Shown: piece by piece, positions 12,908 through 24,868 of the stretch
Layout of the letters: each line of letters begins with the position of its first letter
Numbering within the stretch: position 1 is the stretch's first letter
Origin: Smittia aterrima
Lineage: Eukaryota > Arthropoda > Insecta > Diptera > Chironomidae
DNA length: 64,000 nucleotides
Assembly (NCBI GenBank): GCA_033063855.1
Contig: CP093831.1
Location: forward strand, 9,300,001-9,364,000
Direction of reading: 5' to 3'
The notes under the pieces: model-generated
Databases searched by the model: none
Seen by the model: the letters and a program-made list of their open reading frames with translations, nothing else
What the model was told of the DNA's origin: nothing
Position numbers and translations under genes: made by a program

Positions 12908-13121
12908 TTTTCCGCACAAAAATAATAAAATCAAACGAAGAAAATGATTTAAACAGCTTTTGTGAGGTTTTGCCGGGAGAAATTTTCTTTCTTTAATCAG
13001 TCAAGTTTTTTCGTTTCTTTCATCATTTATCAACATTATCAGACTCACAGATAGTGCAACTTACTTGTTGACTGTTGCTCCATAAAGTTTTATATTTTGT
13101 CGTCAAGTTTTCGTGTTAATC

Positions 13122-14939
13122 ATGTTGCGAAGCTCAGTTCGTTCTTTGTTGTCGGTTCAGAAGAGATTCTTTACCATTCCAGCAGCAAAAACCAATCCTG
13201 AAGTTCTTTACACTGGCGTGAGTACCAAAGTCCAATTTGTTGGAGATAAAATTTTACGAGAATCGTAAAAAAAACCTGACGACCTTGAGATAATTTCAAA
13301 GCGAACGTGAGGCATTAATAAAGCCGCAAATAATGTTTCTCTCTTCGTTCATTGACATTAATCGCTTTCCCTTTCTTTAGCTTTTCATCAATAATGAGTG
13401 GCACAAAACAGACTCTGGAAAAACTTTCAACACCGTTAATCCAGCGAATGAGCAGGTGATCGCTGAGATCCAAGAGTCGAGCACAGCTGATGTCAACAAA
13501 GCAGTTGCAGCAGCGAAGGCAGCTTTCAAACTCGGATCACCCTGGAGACGAATGGACGCAAGTGAAAGAGGAAACCTTCTAAACAAACTTGCTGATCTTT
13601 TGGAGCGTGACCGAGTTTACATTGCTGTAAGAAATTACCTTGAACTGATATTTATTCTTCGCTCTTCACATTGACTTTCTCTTCGCTGTAGAGTCTCGAG
13701 ACTTTGGACAATGGAAAACCATATGCAATGTCTTACAACGTTGATGTTCCAATGGCCATCAAAAATCTTCGTTATTACGCCGGTTGGGCTGATAAGAATC
13801 ATGGAAAAGTTATTCCGATGGACGGAGAGTTCTTCGTTTACACTCGTCACGAGCCTGTTGGCGTGTGCGCTCAGATTATCCCGTGGAACTTCCCCGTTTT
13901 AATGATGGCATGGAAATTGGGCCCAGCATTAGCTACTGGCAACGTTGTTGTACTTAAGCCAGCCGAACAAACTTCATTGACCGCTTTGTACATTGCTCAA
14001 TTAACGAGAGAAGCTGGATTCCCAGACGGAGTTGTAAATGTTCTTCCAGGATTTGGTGAAACTGGAGCTGCTCTTGTTAATCATCCTGATGTCGACAAGG
14101 TTGCTTTTACTGGCTCAACGGAAGTTGGAAAGCTCATTCAAATCGGATCCGCTGGAACTTTGAAACGAACAACTTTAGAGTTAGGAGGAAAATCTCCGAA
14201 CATCATTTTAGCTGATGCTGATATGGCTCACGCCGTTGAAACCTCACATTTCGGTCTCTTCTTCAACATGGGTCAATGCTGCTGCGCTGGATCAAGAACT
14301 TTCGTTGAAGATAAGATCTACGACGAATTCGTTGAACGATCAGCGGAGCGTGCAAAGAGCCGAAAGTTTGGAAATCCCTTTGACTTGGGAACTGAACAAG
14401 GTCCACAGATTGACTCTGAGCAACAGCAAAAGATCTTGGGCCTTATCGAAACTGGCAAGAAACAAGGAGCCAAGTTGGTTGCTGGAGGAAGTCGTCCTGA
14501 TGGCAAAGGCTTCTTCGTTGAGCCAACTGTCTTTGCGGATGTCACTGACGACATGACAATCGCTAAGGAAGAAATTTTCGGTCCAGTTCAACAAATCATT
14601 CGTTTCAAGAAACTTGATGAAGTTATCGAGCGTGCTAACAGTAGCGAATATGGACTCGCTGCTGCTGTCTTCTCTAAGGACATCGACAAAGTCAACTATG
14701 TTGTGCAAGGATTGAGAGCTGGAACCGTTTGGGTTAACTCTTACAGTGAGTTACAAATTATTTTACTCTCATCAAATTTATTTCAAACTGAAATTCTCTT
14801 TTCAGATGTCTTGTCAGCCCAATCTCCATTCGGTGGCTACAAAATGTCAGGTCATGGACGTGAGAATGGCGAATACGGATTGCAAAACTACACTGAAGTC
14901 AAATGTATCATCACTCGCATCCCACAAAAGAATTCATAA
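13122..14939 (+). CDS. Aldh: Mitochondrial aldehyde dehydrogenase (ALDH2/ALDH1 class)
   Basis: Exons 13122-13217, 13381-13626, 13692-14745 and 14806-14939; 509 aa, near the usual ~517. It oxidises aldehydes to acids with NAD+. The N-terminus MLRSSVRSLLSVQKRFF is Arg/Ser-rich with no acids, a typical mitochondrial presequence. Motifs in order: PWNFPVLM, the NAD-binding FTGSTEVGK, the general-base Glu in TLELGGKSPN, the catalytic Cys in GQCCCAGSR, EEIFGPV, and the C-terminal SPFGGYKMSGHGRE. The start is the first ATG that gives the presequence. It is on the same strand as SREK1IP1, 214 bp downstream of its stop codon. Confidence 0.95.
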
Positions 14940-15087
14940 GAAACCAAAAGTTATTTTGCTGGTGAAAAAAACGTTAGATCGACCAAAGCAAAAAAATTGT
15001 CAATTTTTAATTTTTTAAATTCACATTTATCAATTGACAAAAAATAAAAAAGATATTTACACATTTCATCATAAAATTTCTTAAACT

Positions 15088-17265
15088 CTAATCAATACTG
15101 AGCGTTCTTAAGTCTGATTCGATTCGACTTGTGTTGTTGTTTGAATCTCGTGGCTTCCAATAACTTTCATCGATTAGATAGTCGCGGTTCTTCTCGACTT
15201 GCTTCACGAAGTTCTGTTTGATATCTCTCATGGGTCCAGCTTTCCCTCCATATTCCAATGGAAGCAACTCTTGTGGAACATGATCGAAGAGTGTTGTTGT
15301 GTTTGGTGAATGAAAGTTAAGCAAATCTCTGACTTTAGCTTTCATGAATGGTCGCAGCACCATCAGAACTTTGCTCAAGACAGGAGAGACGTTGATCAAA
15401 TGAATTTGTTTGAGGCAAACAGGAAAAGCTTCTTGAGTGAACTTCATGTAACATCTAAGTGTCGAGAGTGTCAACTTCGTCACGTGTCGGTAAGTAAATC
15501 CGGTCATATCGAAGATCGGAACATCTCCGTCGTTAACACCAAATGGAAGTTTCTCGTCATTTATAGAAAAGCGATGATCAGCAGCCAAGAAGAAAGTTTT
15601 AATGATCTTGTCGAAGTTAAACTAGAAGAGATAATGATAAAGTTTTACTTAATTGCTGAACAGTGTGTCAAAATCTTAATTGAATAATTCACAGCTAACA
15701 AAGAAGTTCTGTTAGTTCAAATAAAGAATCGCTTCAAGCCATACGAGAACAAAACATTTCTGGAATTCTCGTCGCAATTGATTTGTTTAACTAATTTATT
15801 TTGAAAAATCAATATTTCTTTGTTTGAGAATCGTTCAAAAGAAAGACAATGAAAAAGATTTGTTTGCTGTTTCGGTTGGAAAAGAGTAAAAGTGGCAAAA
15901 CGACTTTTATTGTGAAGATCTTTTCAATGACAATAAGTGTTTGACATATTTGTTCAATAACACAATTGCTTTGATAATTATATTGTTTTAGTAGAGATGA
16001 GTCAACTAAGTCAAAGCTGAGGAAACTTGGAAGGTGTCAACCTAATTTTAGTCGAGCATTCAAAGGTATGAACAGAATGAGATTACAAATTTTTGACGAG
16101 ATAATTATGAAGCAGCATAGACACCTAAACATTTTTCAAGGCGACGCCAAAATTAACAGCATTTGTTTGCCGGCTCTTGAACACCAAAAAAAAACCGAAG
16201 ATTTTTGTTTTCGACTTAAGCTGAGACTTTGCGATGCATCAATGTCAACGATCATAAAGCATGCTCGAGTCACGGGTTGGCTTGGTGGTCTGAGGTTTAA
16301 AAATTTGAATACTCATTCATTGAAATAAAATAATAAACCTCAAGAGCGAGCTCACGTTGGAGATTTATGACGCAAGTGCTTCAAACTGCATCATGAATCT
16401 TCATGAGCGGTGATTATGAAACTCTCCATCATTATCTTTCCGATAAAACAATCACACAACTCACCTTCTCCGGATCGTGATCAATCAAACGATTGAAGAT
16501 TATGCGATAGTTGCTTGAAGTCAACGAGGGCATGGGAACTCCAAGATCGCTGAGAAGAAGAAATTTTGAAATGCTCGTCGCAAATATTTGAGATTTTAAT
16601 TGAAACTTACACGACATCCAAAATCTTTTGCGTGTCAACATCGAGTGGATCCCGATTGTAGAAGATATTTGGATATTTGCTGCGCAGAGTGTAGCTGTGT
16701 TCAATCAGCTTCTTCGTCTCGTCAACATCGCAATGAACAGAATGTAAATATCGTCGAACCACAACAGGGGCTGAGGAAGTAAACAAAAATATTTTACTTG
16801 AAATGCAACCGCGACTTGAATAATAAATTTGCTCTAGCACAAAAACTGACACTGAGGTTTCGAAGTTGAAGGTTGACTTAGCAACGGAAGGAAAAGAAAC
16901 TTAAAGCGAAATTAAATTTGAGCGAATGGCATTGATCTAAGATTGGTAAATATCAAAAAAATTATGTTTCATCGTTCAATTCTCTTTATCTTCGAGGTGA
17001 AACAACGACCATTAAGAAATCCACTGCTCTACTCACGAAGCTACAATGCAAGAACATTCAAGTTCAATAAACTACTTATTAAACAAGCCTTGACGTCACA
17101 CAAACAAGATTTTATTTCTTTCCCGCATTCGACCGCTTCTACCTTAACCTACGTCAACGCGACTTCCATTAGACTCTTACCTATTTTTAATGGAAGAGAA
17201 TCGTGTGTTTTGATCCATGATTCGATCTCACGCACTTTGTCGTCGAATGAAGATTCCGCAACCAT
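15088..17265 (-). CDS. CRAL-TRIO domain protein 1 (alpha-tocopherol transfer protein-like)
   Basis: Exons on the minus strand: 17265-17181, 16770-16611, 16549-16465, 15621-15088; 287 aa. The family binds small hydrophobic ligands such as tocopherol, retinal or phosphoinositides in the cytosol. An N-terminal CRAL-TRIO-N helix segment (VVVRRYLHSVHCDVDETKKL) precedes the lipid-binding domain with VPIFDMTGFTYRH, QIHLINVSPVL and LPLEYGGKAG. Exon 2 is exactly 160 nt, as in its two neighbours. It differs from them in having an 843 bp intron after HDPEK and in lacking the intron near the C-terminus. Ligand and tissue cannot be read from the sequence. Confidence 0.85.
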
Positions 17266-18559
17266 TTTCCTTGATTAAACGTTGCGAGAGGCTTCTAACT
17301 GGTCAGCCGAGACTGTTGCAATGAATTTTGAATAAATTAACTTCTAAAGTCACAAAGCAACCGCGGAACACTAATTGATTTAACTTATGTATAATGACAA
17401 ACACACGAGCGACAAGTTTCAGATATTTTCACGATCAAGGAGCGGCCTTGCGAGATAAATTTAACGAAAGTGTGTAAAATTAACTTCAGTCGTGATCTTT
17501 GTCAAATATTTGAGAACAAAATTTGTCAGTTCTAATGACTCAATTGCGCAATCAAATTGAAAAGAACTTATTAGCAAGTAAACATTTATTCTCCTGTGAA
17601 ATTCTGAGTTGTCTCGTTTTCTATTCACTAAACTTCTTTTGAATTCTTTAATTGTGAACTCTTAGAATGATTTAACGTCGCAATAAAAAAAGTATTTGTT
17701 CACTTCTTAACACTCAACTAAATAATTTGTCAGACCTCTTGTCTTTTGTGTAAATTTTGTTTTGTCGAGGCTGCGATATCTTTTACGATTTTTCTCCAAA
17801 ACTCAAACCGCTGCCGTCAACTGTTAAACTCAAACTAAACAGAGTTAAGCAAGAAACTTGAGACTGCATGTAGAGAAGAGAACGATGAATATCAGCGACT
17901 GAATGGTCGAAGCTTTTTTTTTAACGAAACAAAGATTTCATTTTCGGCCAGACGCATCCGAGCATTGAAATATGAGATTTCAAAATTGGATCGTGACATC
18001 TAAACAAGGTAACATCGCTAAATATCGATCGCTATTAACATTCCGAACTCGAGGACATGAGGTTTTCGCGGTCGAATCTAAGTGGACATAATTGCCGAGA
18101 ACAAATTCTTTAATGGACTTGTGATGTCTTCCGTTAAAAGTTGCTGTTATCATCTCGAGAGAACTCGCAGAAATTATAGAAACAAACAAAAGGAACCTTG
18201 AACACAGTTAAACTTTTAATGTCGAAGCTTTTGCCGAAAGCTCTTTCAATATTTTAGCAATATTTTTGAACTCAAATTCTTTTAACCACTCAACGCACTT
18301 GTTGACTTCCTCTTCAACACGCAAACGTTTGTTTAGCAATCTAAACCAAAGCAAATAATTAGTTTCGCTATGTTGTGAGGTTAAAGAGAAGAGATGCAGA
18401 TGAGCAGGCACGTGATAACGATGATGAGCCACCGGTTCGTTGATTTGCATACGAAAGTTTAAACTTGAAACTCGTCTCTAACAAACTCGAAATATCAAAA
18501 TCAAGATCACTGAGAGGTTGGTTCACTCATCTTTTATTCATTTTGTATACATTTTGTTT
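17266..18559. other. Spacer between CRAL-TRIO genes 1 and 2
   Basis: About 1.3 kb upstream of gene 1 and downstream of gene 2. Apart from the possible small reading frame at 18208-18450 on the minus strand, I see no recognisable coding or RNA feature. Confidence 0.5.
18208..18450 (-). CDS. Possible small exon or orphan ORF, 80 codons
   Basis: The second half (about LLNKRLRVEEEVNKCVEWLK onward) is Lys/Glu-rich, looks helical and has codon use like nearby genes. It is preceded by an acceptor-like TTGCTTTGGTTTAG. I do not recognise the product and found no convincing partner exon. It may be a fragment of an unidentified gene or chance. Confidence 0.2.
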   Translation of the reverse strand: MQINEPVAHHRYHVPAHLHLFSLTSQHSETNYLLWFRLLNKRLRVEEEVNKCVEWLKEFEFKNIAKILKELSAKASTLKV

Positions 18560-19602
18560 TCATTTGCAGTCGTTGTTGTTCAAATCTTCCGACTTGCCGC
18601 TAACAACCCAGTGCGAATCGTTCATGATGTAATCCCTGGGAAGAAAAAGAAAAGAACACGAGATGGTCAAGTTTTTGTTGGCGACGTTTTTTTTTCGGGC
18701 TCACCTTTTCTCGTAGAATAATTTTATCCAAGAATCTTTTATGACTTTAATGGGTCCCGCATCGCCTCCATATTCTTCGGGCAGCATCGCTTTTGGAATG
18801 TAATTGAATATCGTTTCAGAGCCGGGCGTGTGGAATTGGAATCGTGCAGCTACTTCTGGCTTAAGAAGCGGTTTGATCAATGACATTATACGATTGATTA
18901 ATGGAGTGCAATTGTAAACGTGAATTTGCTGAACTCGAACGGGATGAGCTTCTTGTGCGTACTTGAAGTAAAGGCGCAAAGTTGATAAACTTATTTTCAG
19001 CAGGTGCCAAACGCTGACTCCTTTCATATCAAAGATTGGAACTTCTCCTTCAGCCAAGTGCTCGGGATCAGGATCTGGTGTGACAAGTCTGACGTCAGCA
19101 ACCATAAAAAATGTCTTAATCACATCATTAAAGACAAACAACTCCGATTTGTAGTCGATTAGACGCATGATGCAGCATTTGTAATTCTCTGGAGTTGTCG
19201 TAGGCATTGGTACAAACTCACTAGAAATTTAATAACAAAGTTTTGTCACGGAACTTGTTTATGACGACGACGACGATTGATTACCATGTGTTTAAAATAC
19301 TTTGTATCTCAGGCGAACGAAAATCTCGATTCGTAAAAATGTGTTGATTTTTAGCGCGCAATCCGAAGCTAAACTTAATTAAAGCATGAGCTTTGTGTAC
19401 TCGGAAGCTGTAGGTCTTCAGATATCTCATGAGCAAGAGTTTTTCTGGAAAAGTTGATTTAAAACATTTGATTGCCTCAGACATTTAAACTAAATCTACC
19501 GAGATTCTGTGGCAAGTCGGGTTCGCCTCGAATTAGCATCCGCAACTCTTCGACTCTCTCATCGATTTCATCTTGAGTGAGTTTTATATTTTTATGAGAC
19601 AT
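18560..19602 (-). CDS. CRAL-TRIO domain protein 2
   Basis: Exons on the minus strand: 19602-19500, 19444-19285, 19220-18705, 18635-18560 (TGA); 284 aa. The N-terminal helix segment EKLLLMRYLKTYSFRVHKAH precedes the lipid-binding domain with VPIFDMKGVSVWH, QIHVYNCTPLI and LPEEYGGDAG. The last intron interrupts the Arg codon of EKRDY and hides a short final exon. Reading through it gives a premature TGA inside the donor site, so single-exon gene finding would truncate this protein. Middle gene of a three-gene tandem array on one strand, likely made by duplication. Ligand unknown. Confidence 0.85.
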
Positions 19603-20542
19603 CACGACAATTCTATCACTTGAGAACTTCTTCACTGTTGCAGCTCACTCTTCGGACTGAACGACACGGCTAATTCTCGCGAACTGTTTCGCTTTCGAGC
19701 CGTTGTCTCGATTGTTGTAATGTTTTTTCTTCTCTTCGTTGAAACAAGAAAAACTCGATTTTTTAGCTTCTAATTTTCTTTTTCAACTTATGTTTGGTCT
19801 GTCTGAGCCTCGTCGATTCAATGTCACGCAAGGCTCTTTCTAATTTAAATTGCAATAAAAAAAATGTTTCTTCGCAGATCAACAAAGTTGTTTCAATGTT
19901 CACCGTGGGTCTTTGTGTCTCAACACGATCGTCTAATTAGAGCGAGAACAATGGCTCATGGATTGCCAATTAACAAGAGTTTTAACGAAGGCATTGGCTA
20001 CTCTGTCTTTGTTCGTTTATGTTCTGACGCAGCAAACGCTTAAGTAATAGTTGTATCCTCTCTTTAATCGCTTGAAGCGATGCATATTTACGATGCAGGG
20101 TCAAAAGACTCAAGTCATAAAATAAAATGCAAACTTGACCCGGCAATGAACTTCTATCGTCGCTTGAAGATTTTCCCATCAACAATTAATATCGTGACGA
20201 CTTGACAAGCAAAAACGATAAAAATACAATTGCAATAAACAAAATTAAAAACACGTGCATTGCAATCGTCTCGTGTCTTTGAGCTAAATCATAATCCAGT
20301 TTCGTGAGTCTCAAAATTTCATCACCTCCTCGTTCGAATTTGAAATTCGTAAGTTTCATAATTGATGTGGAAGGTTCGTGTGTGATGTCAAACTGTTGAA
20401 CTCATGGAAGGTTTCAAAATATTCGAAGTTACCTAAACTTCAAATAAATCCAAAATAAAAAACGAATCTTCATGAAGCGACAAATTTATTCGCTTTGTTC
20501 ATTTGATCTTGGAGATAATAAAAATCTGCAAGACTTCAATTT
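19603..20542. other. Spacer between CRAL-TRIO genes 2 and 3
   Basis: A 940 bp AT-rich spacer containing the promoter side of gene 2 and the 3' flank of gene 3. No supported ORF or RNA gene. Confidence 0.5.
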
Positions 20543-21563
20543 TTATTCATCTTTTATAGCGAACCTCCAGTTGCTCTCTTCCATCAGATACGATCTAGAA
20601 ATTGAAGAAAACATTAACTGTAAGTGGTTCTTTTGATCGATTCACTGACCTCTTGCTTTCAAACGTGTCCATCCACTTCTTGTGGAGTTCATCAATCGAT
20701 CCCGCGCTTCCGCCATATTCGTTTGGAAGAATTTCTCGTGGAACTGTTTCGTATAATTTATCTAAACCGTTTGAATGGAACTGAATTGATTCAGAGACTT
20801 CCTTGTTCATAATCGGTCGAATGAGCGCCATAAACTTGTCGACGATCCATGACGAGTTCAATATGTGGGTAGCTCTTGTCGCAATCGGAACAGTTTCTTG
20901 GACGTACTTGAAGTAAAGAAAAAGGGTTTTCGGATTTTTAGCCGCTTCAAGAAAGTGTTTAAATGTGTATCCTGTCATGTCGATGATTAAAATGTCTCCA
21001 TCGACGAGTTTATCGCCGTTGTCTGGTGTCACATAACGAGCATCAGCTGCCATCAGCATCATCTTTATCGCATCCACCAAACTGTACTCGCTGGTATCGC
21101 TCGTCGTAAAACGGGTGAATATAACTTTTTTGTTATCTGCTGTTAGTGTGGGCAGTGGACAAAACTGACTGATGATGACAAAAATATTAAATTTCATCAG
21201 AAAATTTATTTGGTAACTCACAGAACTTTTGAAATTGTTTGAATTTCTTTCGAAAGAACGTCTCGATTCATGAAGATCTGTGGTCCACTTTCACGAAGCT
21301 TTAGATTTGCTTTTAATAAGTTCAAAGCTTTCTCATTGTCGTTCTCACAAACCTTCAAATAACGTCGAAGTAAAATCGAATCTAAAATAGTTAAAAATAT
21401 CTTTTAAGACTGAAAAAGTTTTAAAGAAAGTTCTCAAACCAAGATTTGCTGGTAAACTCGAATCACTTTCAATAATTTTCTTGAAATCATCAAAGAACTT
21501 TTCATCATCTTGCGACATTATCGGATTACGAGTTGGAATAAACTGAAGAATTTCCACGCTCAC
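20543..21563 (-). CDS. CRAL-TRIO domain protein 3
   Basis: Exons on the minus strand: 21563-21440, 21381-21222, 21168-20650, 20594-20543 (TAA); 284 aa. The lipid-binding domain contains ILIIDMTGYTFKH, THILNSSWIVDKF and LPNEYGGSAG. Exon 2 is 160 nt, and the last intron splits an Arg codon exactly as in gene 2, so genes 2 and 3 are closer to each other than to gene 1. I chose the ATG at 21563 because many insect relatives begin MSxEI/MSxQI and the length then equals gene 2. A second in-frame ATG at 21518 (MSQDDEKFF) is possible. Confidence 0.84.
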
Positions 21564-21814
21564 GTAGCTTCACTTTATGAGTTCGATTGTGACTAATTAT
21601 GTTCAACACTTTTATTGATTTTTCAAGCCTTACAAATCTCTCGAAACTCATATTCGCGAGTCGATTGAGCGAGAAATATTTTTCCCTTATCACTTTCTCT
21701 TGTAAATATAATTGTGAGCTTATGCAAGTTTGTTCTATCTATCGAGAGCGAGGTGATAGTGCTGGAGTAGAAATAAGTGCAGTCAGATTAGAAATAAATG
21801 AATGAGAGCTCTGT

Positions 21815-22391
21815 TTAGTCTTCAACAAGAACAACTTCTGATTTATATTTCGAGAAGACTCGCCAAGCTGCAGAGATCGCACAATTCACAGGAACTTGAA
21901 AGTTAAGCGGAACATGATAAAAATTGATGAATTGAACTGCGGGCCACAATTGGAAATCATGAAGGATGAGACCAAAAAAATTTCTTTGGAGAACTGCGTT
22001 GGTTTCGTTTGATGATCCTGTTTCGAGGAATTTTGAAAGAGCTGTCGTTGTTCCAATGTAAAGAGGCATGAACAGGATTTGATCGGCTGATGATAAAGAA
22101 TTGATCAATAAAAAAAGAGAAACAGAAGTTGAACTCGTTACCTGTGAGTTTTCCGACAGCGTTAACAAAAGGCTTCGAGCTTTGAAAAGTTCCGTCTAAG
22201 AATCCAAACCATTTTCTGATCGTCAATCCACCAACGTAACCGACAACTATCGAAATGAAAATTCTTCTATGATCGAGTTCAGTCTTCCTCTCAATTTTTT
22301 GTGACGCAATGTCATGTGCAGCTTCAAAAAAACTTGAAACGAGTCCTTGCGAAATAAACGGAAATCTGTTAAATAATTTATTTATGGACAT
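21815..22391 (-). CDS. Mpv17/PMP22-family membrane protein A
   Basis: Exons on the minus strand: 22391-22142 and 22086-21815; 173 aa. The family consists of small four-helix proteins of the mitochondrial inner or peroxisomal membrane. Support: FPFISQGL near the start, the tandem Arg of LDHRR, IRKWFGFLD and the signature WPAVQFINFYHVPLNFQV. Compared with relatives it has a divergent IRKWFG (usually RRWYG). The start at 22391 gives MSINKL, matching MSLLRQ of the next gene. First of three tandem paralogs. Confidence 0.85.
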
Positions 22392-22439
22392 TTCACTTGA
22401 TTTGGAATAAACTTTCAAGATTGCTTTGATCCTAAAATT

Positions 22440-23048
22440 TTAATTCCTGCAAATTGGTGCACGACAATGTCCATTGGTCTTTGCATGTGTCTTGTGGCTG
22501 AAATAAGTGTTCCAAGCAATCGCAACGATCGAGTTAAAACCAACTTGAAAGTGAAGCGGCACAAAGAAAAAGTTGCAGAACTGAACGGCTGGCCACACTT
22601 TGCAATCAGCGATCATAACATCAAGAAATTCCTGTTTCAGTAGTTCGACAGCTTTGTCAAAGCGACCAGCTTGCAAAAATCCAATCGATGTTATAGAAAT
22701 GCAAGTGAAAACCGGCGTGAAGATAAATTGATTCGCTGAAAAAGGATTTTGTTGACGATTGTTCGTTTACGAAGTTGAAATGTCACCTGCAACTTTATGA
22801 ACTGCGTTGATGAATCGATTGGAGCTAAGAATGTTTTCGTCTAAAATTCCGTACCAACGTCTCAAAGCGACTCCAGTCATAAAGCCAACGAACATGAAAT
22901 TGATGCTTCTTCTGTAATCAAACGATTCGTTTTCTTCATATTTTTGAGCAACTACATCGCCTAAAACTTGTAATCCCCCAGCGACCAATCCTTGAGTAAT
23001 GTAAGGGAACCTATCACATGCCACTGCAAATTGTCTAAGCAGGGACAT
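22440..23048 (-). CDS. Mpv17/PMP22-family membrane protein B
   Basis: Exons on the minus strand: 23048-22787 and 22735-22440; 185 aa. It contains FPYITQGLVAG, FDYRRSINF, ALRRWYGILD and the hallmark WPAVQFCNFFFVPLHFQV. The single phase-1 intron sits at the same place as in gene A. The C-terminus ends in a Lys/His/Cys-rich tail. The organelle is uncertain: members occur in mitochondria and in peroxisomes, and I see no decisive targeting signal. Confidence 0.87.
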
Positions 23049-23171
23049 TAAGTTTAATTTTGAAAAGTTCTTTATATACGAGATTTTGCCGATTGCTTTG
23101 TTTGCACTTTAATTATATTTTCTCAGAGAGTACGACTTAGATCACATTTCTATTAACTTTGAAGTTAGATT

Positions 23172-23825
23172 CTAAATGCTTGCAGCGTCCTCAATAATCG
23201 TGGAGTTTGTCTTGAAGCTTACGTAAGTGTTCCATAGAACAGCGACTACTTGAACCAGGACCACTTGATAATTTAAAGGGACGAAATAAAAGTTGAGAAG
23301 CTGAACGGCGGGCCATAATTTATAGTTGGCAACAAGAATGTCAGGAAATTCACGTTCAAGCTTCTTCCTAACGTCGTTGGGTTTGTTTCCTTGTAATAGT
23401 CCGATGGAGCCGATCAAGACTCCGATGAAAACAGGAGCAAAAACGAGTTGATCCACTAGAAGAACAATCAGTCATTTCATTGCAATCATTAAATTTTAAT
23501 TATCATGAACCTGTGACTTTCTTCAAACAGTTAATAGTTTTGTTTGGCGACGAGAATCGATCCAAAACTCCATACCAGCGTCGTAAGCCGAGTCCTCCAC
23601 AGAATCCAATGAGCAGGAACTGTGATGAACTATGACAGCAATTAATAAAGATTGGTTAAGTCGTCATTCAATGTCTTACCGTTTAAAATCGAATTCTTTT
23701 CTTTTTTCTAAAGCTACTTGAGCAATTGCGTCTCCAGTTGCCATAAGGATAGAAGATTGAACTCCTTGCGCAATGTACGGAAACTTTGATACACTCCGCT
23801 GATAGCCGCGAAGTATAAACGCCAT
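23172..23825 (-). CDS. Mpv17/PMP22-family membrane protein C
   Basis: Exons on the minus strand: 23825-23680, 23629-23511, 23455-23172; 182 aa. Family motifs are FPYIAQGVQSS, LGLRRWYGVLD and WPAVQLLNFYFVPLNYQV. It has one more intron than genes A and B, after FDFKR. Two acceptors lie 10 bp apart there; only the upstream one keeps the frame and restores the conserved FKRSSQFLLIGF. The N-terminus MAFILRGYQR carries no signal I can name. Last of the tandem trio; 1-2 transport or channel-like roles are proposed for relatives, none proven for this one. Confidence 0.87.
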
Positions 23826-24020
23826 TTCGAGCTAAGACTTTTGGTATAAAATATCACAAAATTCCACTTCGCTAATCACAACAACAAAACGAAAAAAGTA
23901 AACAAAATCGATAAAACGATTTGTAGGTTGGAGAGGCAGACTCAAACAATTTCATTACAAAAGTTTTTATTCCTTCGTTCCTTGAATTTATAATAAACCG
24001 AAAAAAATGAGAACGACGTC

Positions 24021-24700
24021 TTAATCCATACGAGTTTTCAACTTGCGAACTGTAATATTATCCTTCTCGATGATGTAAACAGAAGCTCCCCAACCGGAGA
24101 TTGCATCGCGATCAAATGCATTCAACATTGCTTGGGAAATTGTCTCGAAGAGATCGTCGGGTTCAAGGTTCTCTCGCCACAAAGTCTCGCACATACCGTA
24201 GAGCTGCTCCTCGCAAGTTCCAACAACGACAAAGTCTCTTGGTGTATTAATGCAACCGATGAGATCCATGCTACAGATGTACGGCTGGAAAGTCTTTGGA
24301 TCTAATCCAGCTACCACAGGCTCAATGAAGTATGGTCCGAAGCGATGTTCGTAGAGGAATTTCGATAACATTGCAGAGTATCGCTCTGGCTGCATTGTTC
24401 GGTTTTCGCGAATTTCATAAAGATTCTTACGGAACTCGAGTCGCTTTGAAACCGTGAGAATATCGGATTGCAGACCAGCCAATCCCAAGAACATATGCTT
24501 TCCTACTTTAAATACTTTCTCAAAGTTTGTGGCGATGGTTTGAGCCTAAAATATTTCAGAAGATTAATGAAAATCTCTCGATGATTGTGCAAAACAAAAA
24601 TGTTTACCTGAACACCAAACCGATGATCTGTTGCGATCGCAACACAATCCTTTCCCGTCATTGCGACGACGCATCCTCCATTGTATGCTAGAATCGACAT
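24021..24700 (-). CDS. Prosbeta3: 20S proteasome subunit beta type-3
   Basis: Exons on the minus strand: 24700-24608 and 24545-24021; 205 aa, the usual length. This is a structural subunit of the beta ring of the 20S core particle in cytosol and nucleus. The N-terminus MSILAYNGGCVVAMTGKDC has no catalytic Thr after a propeptide, as expected for inactive beta-3. Other marks are AIATDHRFGVQ, MFLGLAGLQSD, the family run FVVVGTCEEQLYGMCE and the C-terminal RKLKTRMD. Confidence 0.96.
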
Positions 24701-24868
24701 CTCGGATGTTTACAATTTTATTGTTTCACTTGTGTAAAGACGGTACTTCAGTTGATAAATTAATTTTTATTTCAAGAAGAGGCAAAATGACGAGCGGAAT
24801 TTCAAGTTGAGAGTTTTTTACAAATCGAAAGTCGCTTTAACATTTTCGCCTCAATTTTAAATTGTACG

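Noticed and set aside
18518..18721. Plus-strand ORF with a hydrophobic start
   Set aside because: It is antisense to the last exon and intron of CRAL-TRIO gene 2.
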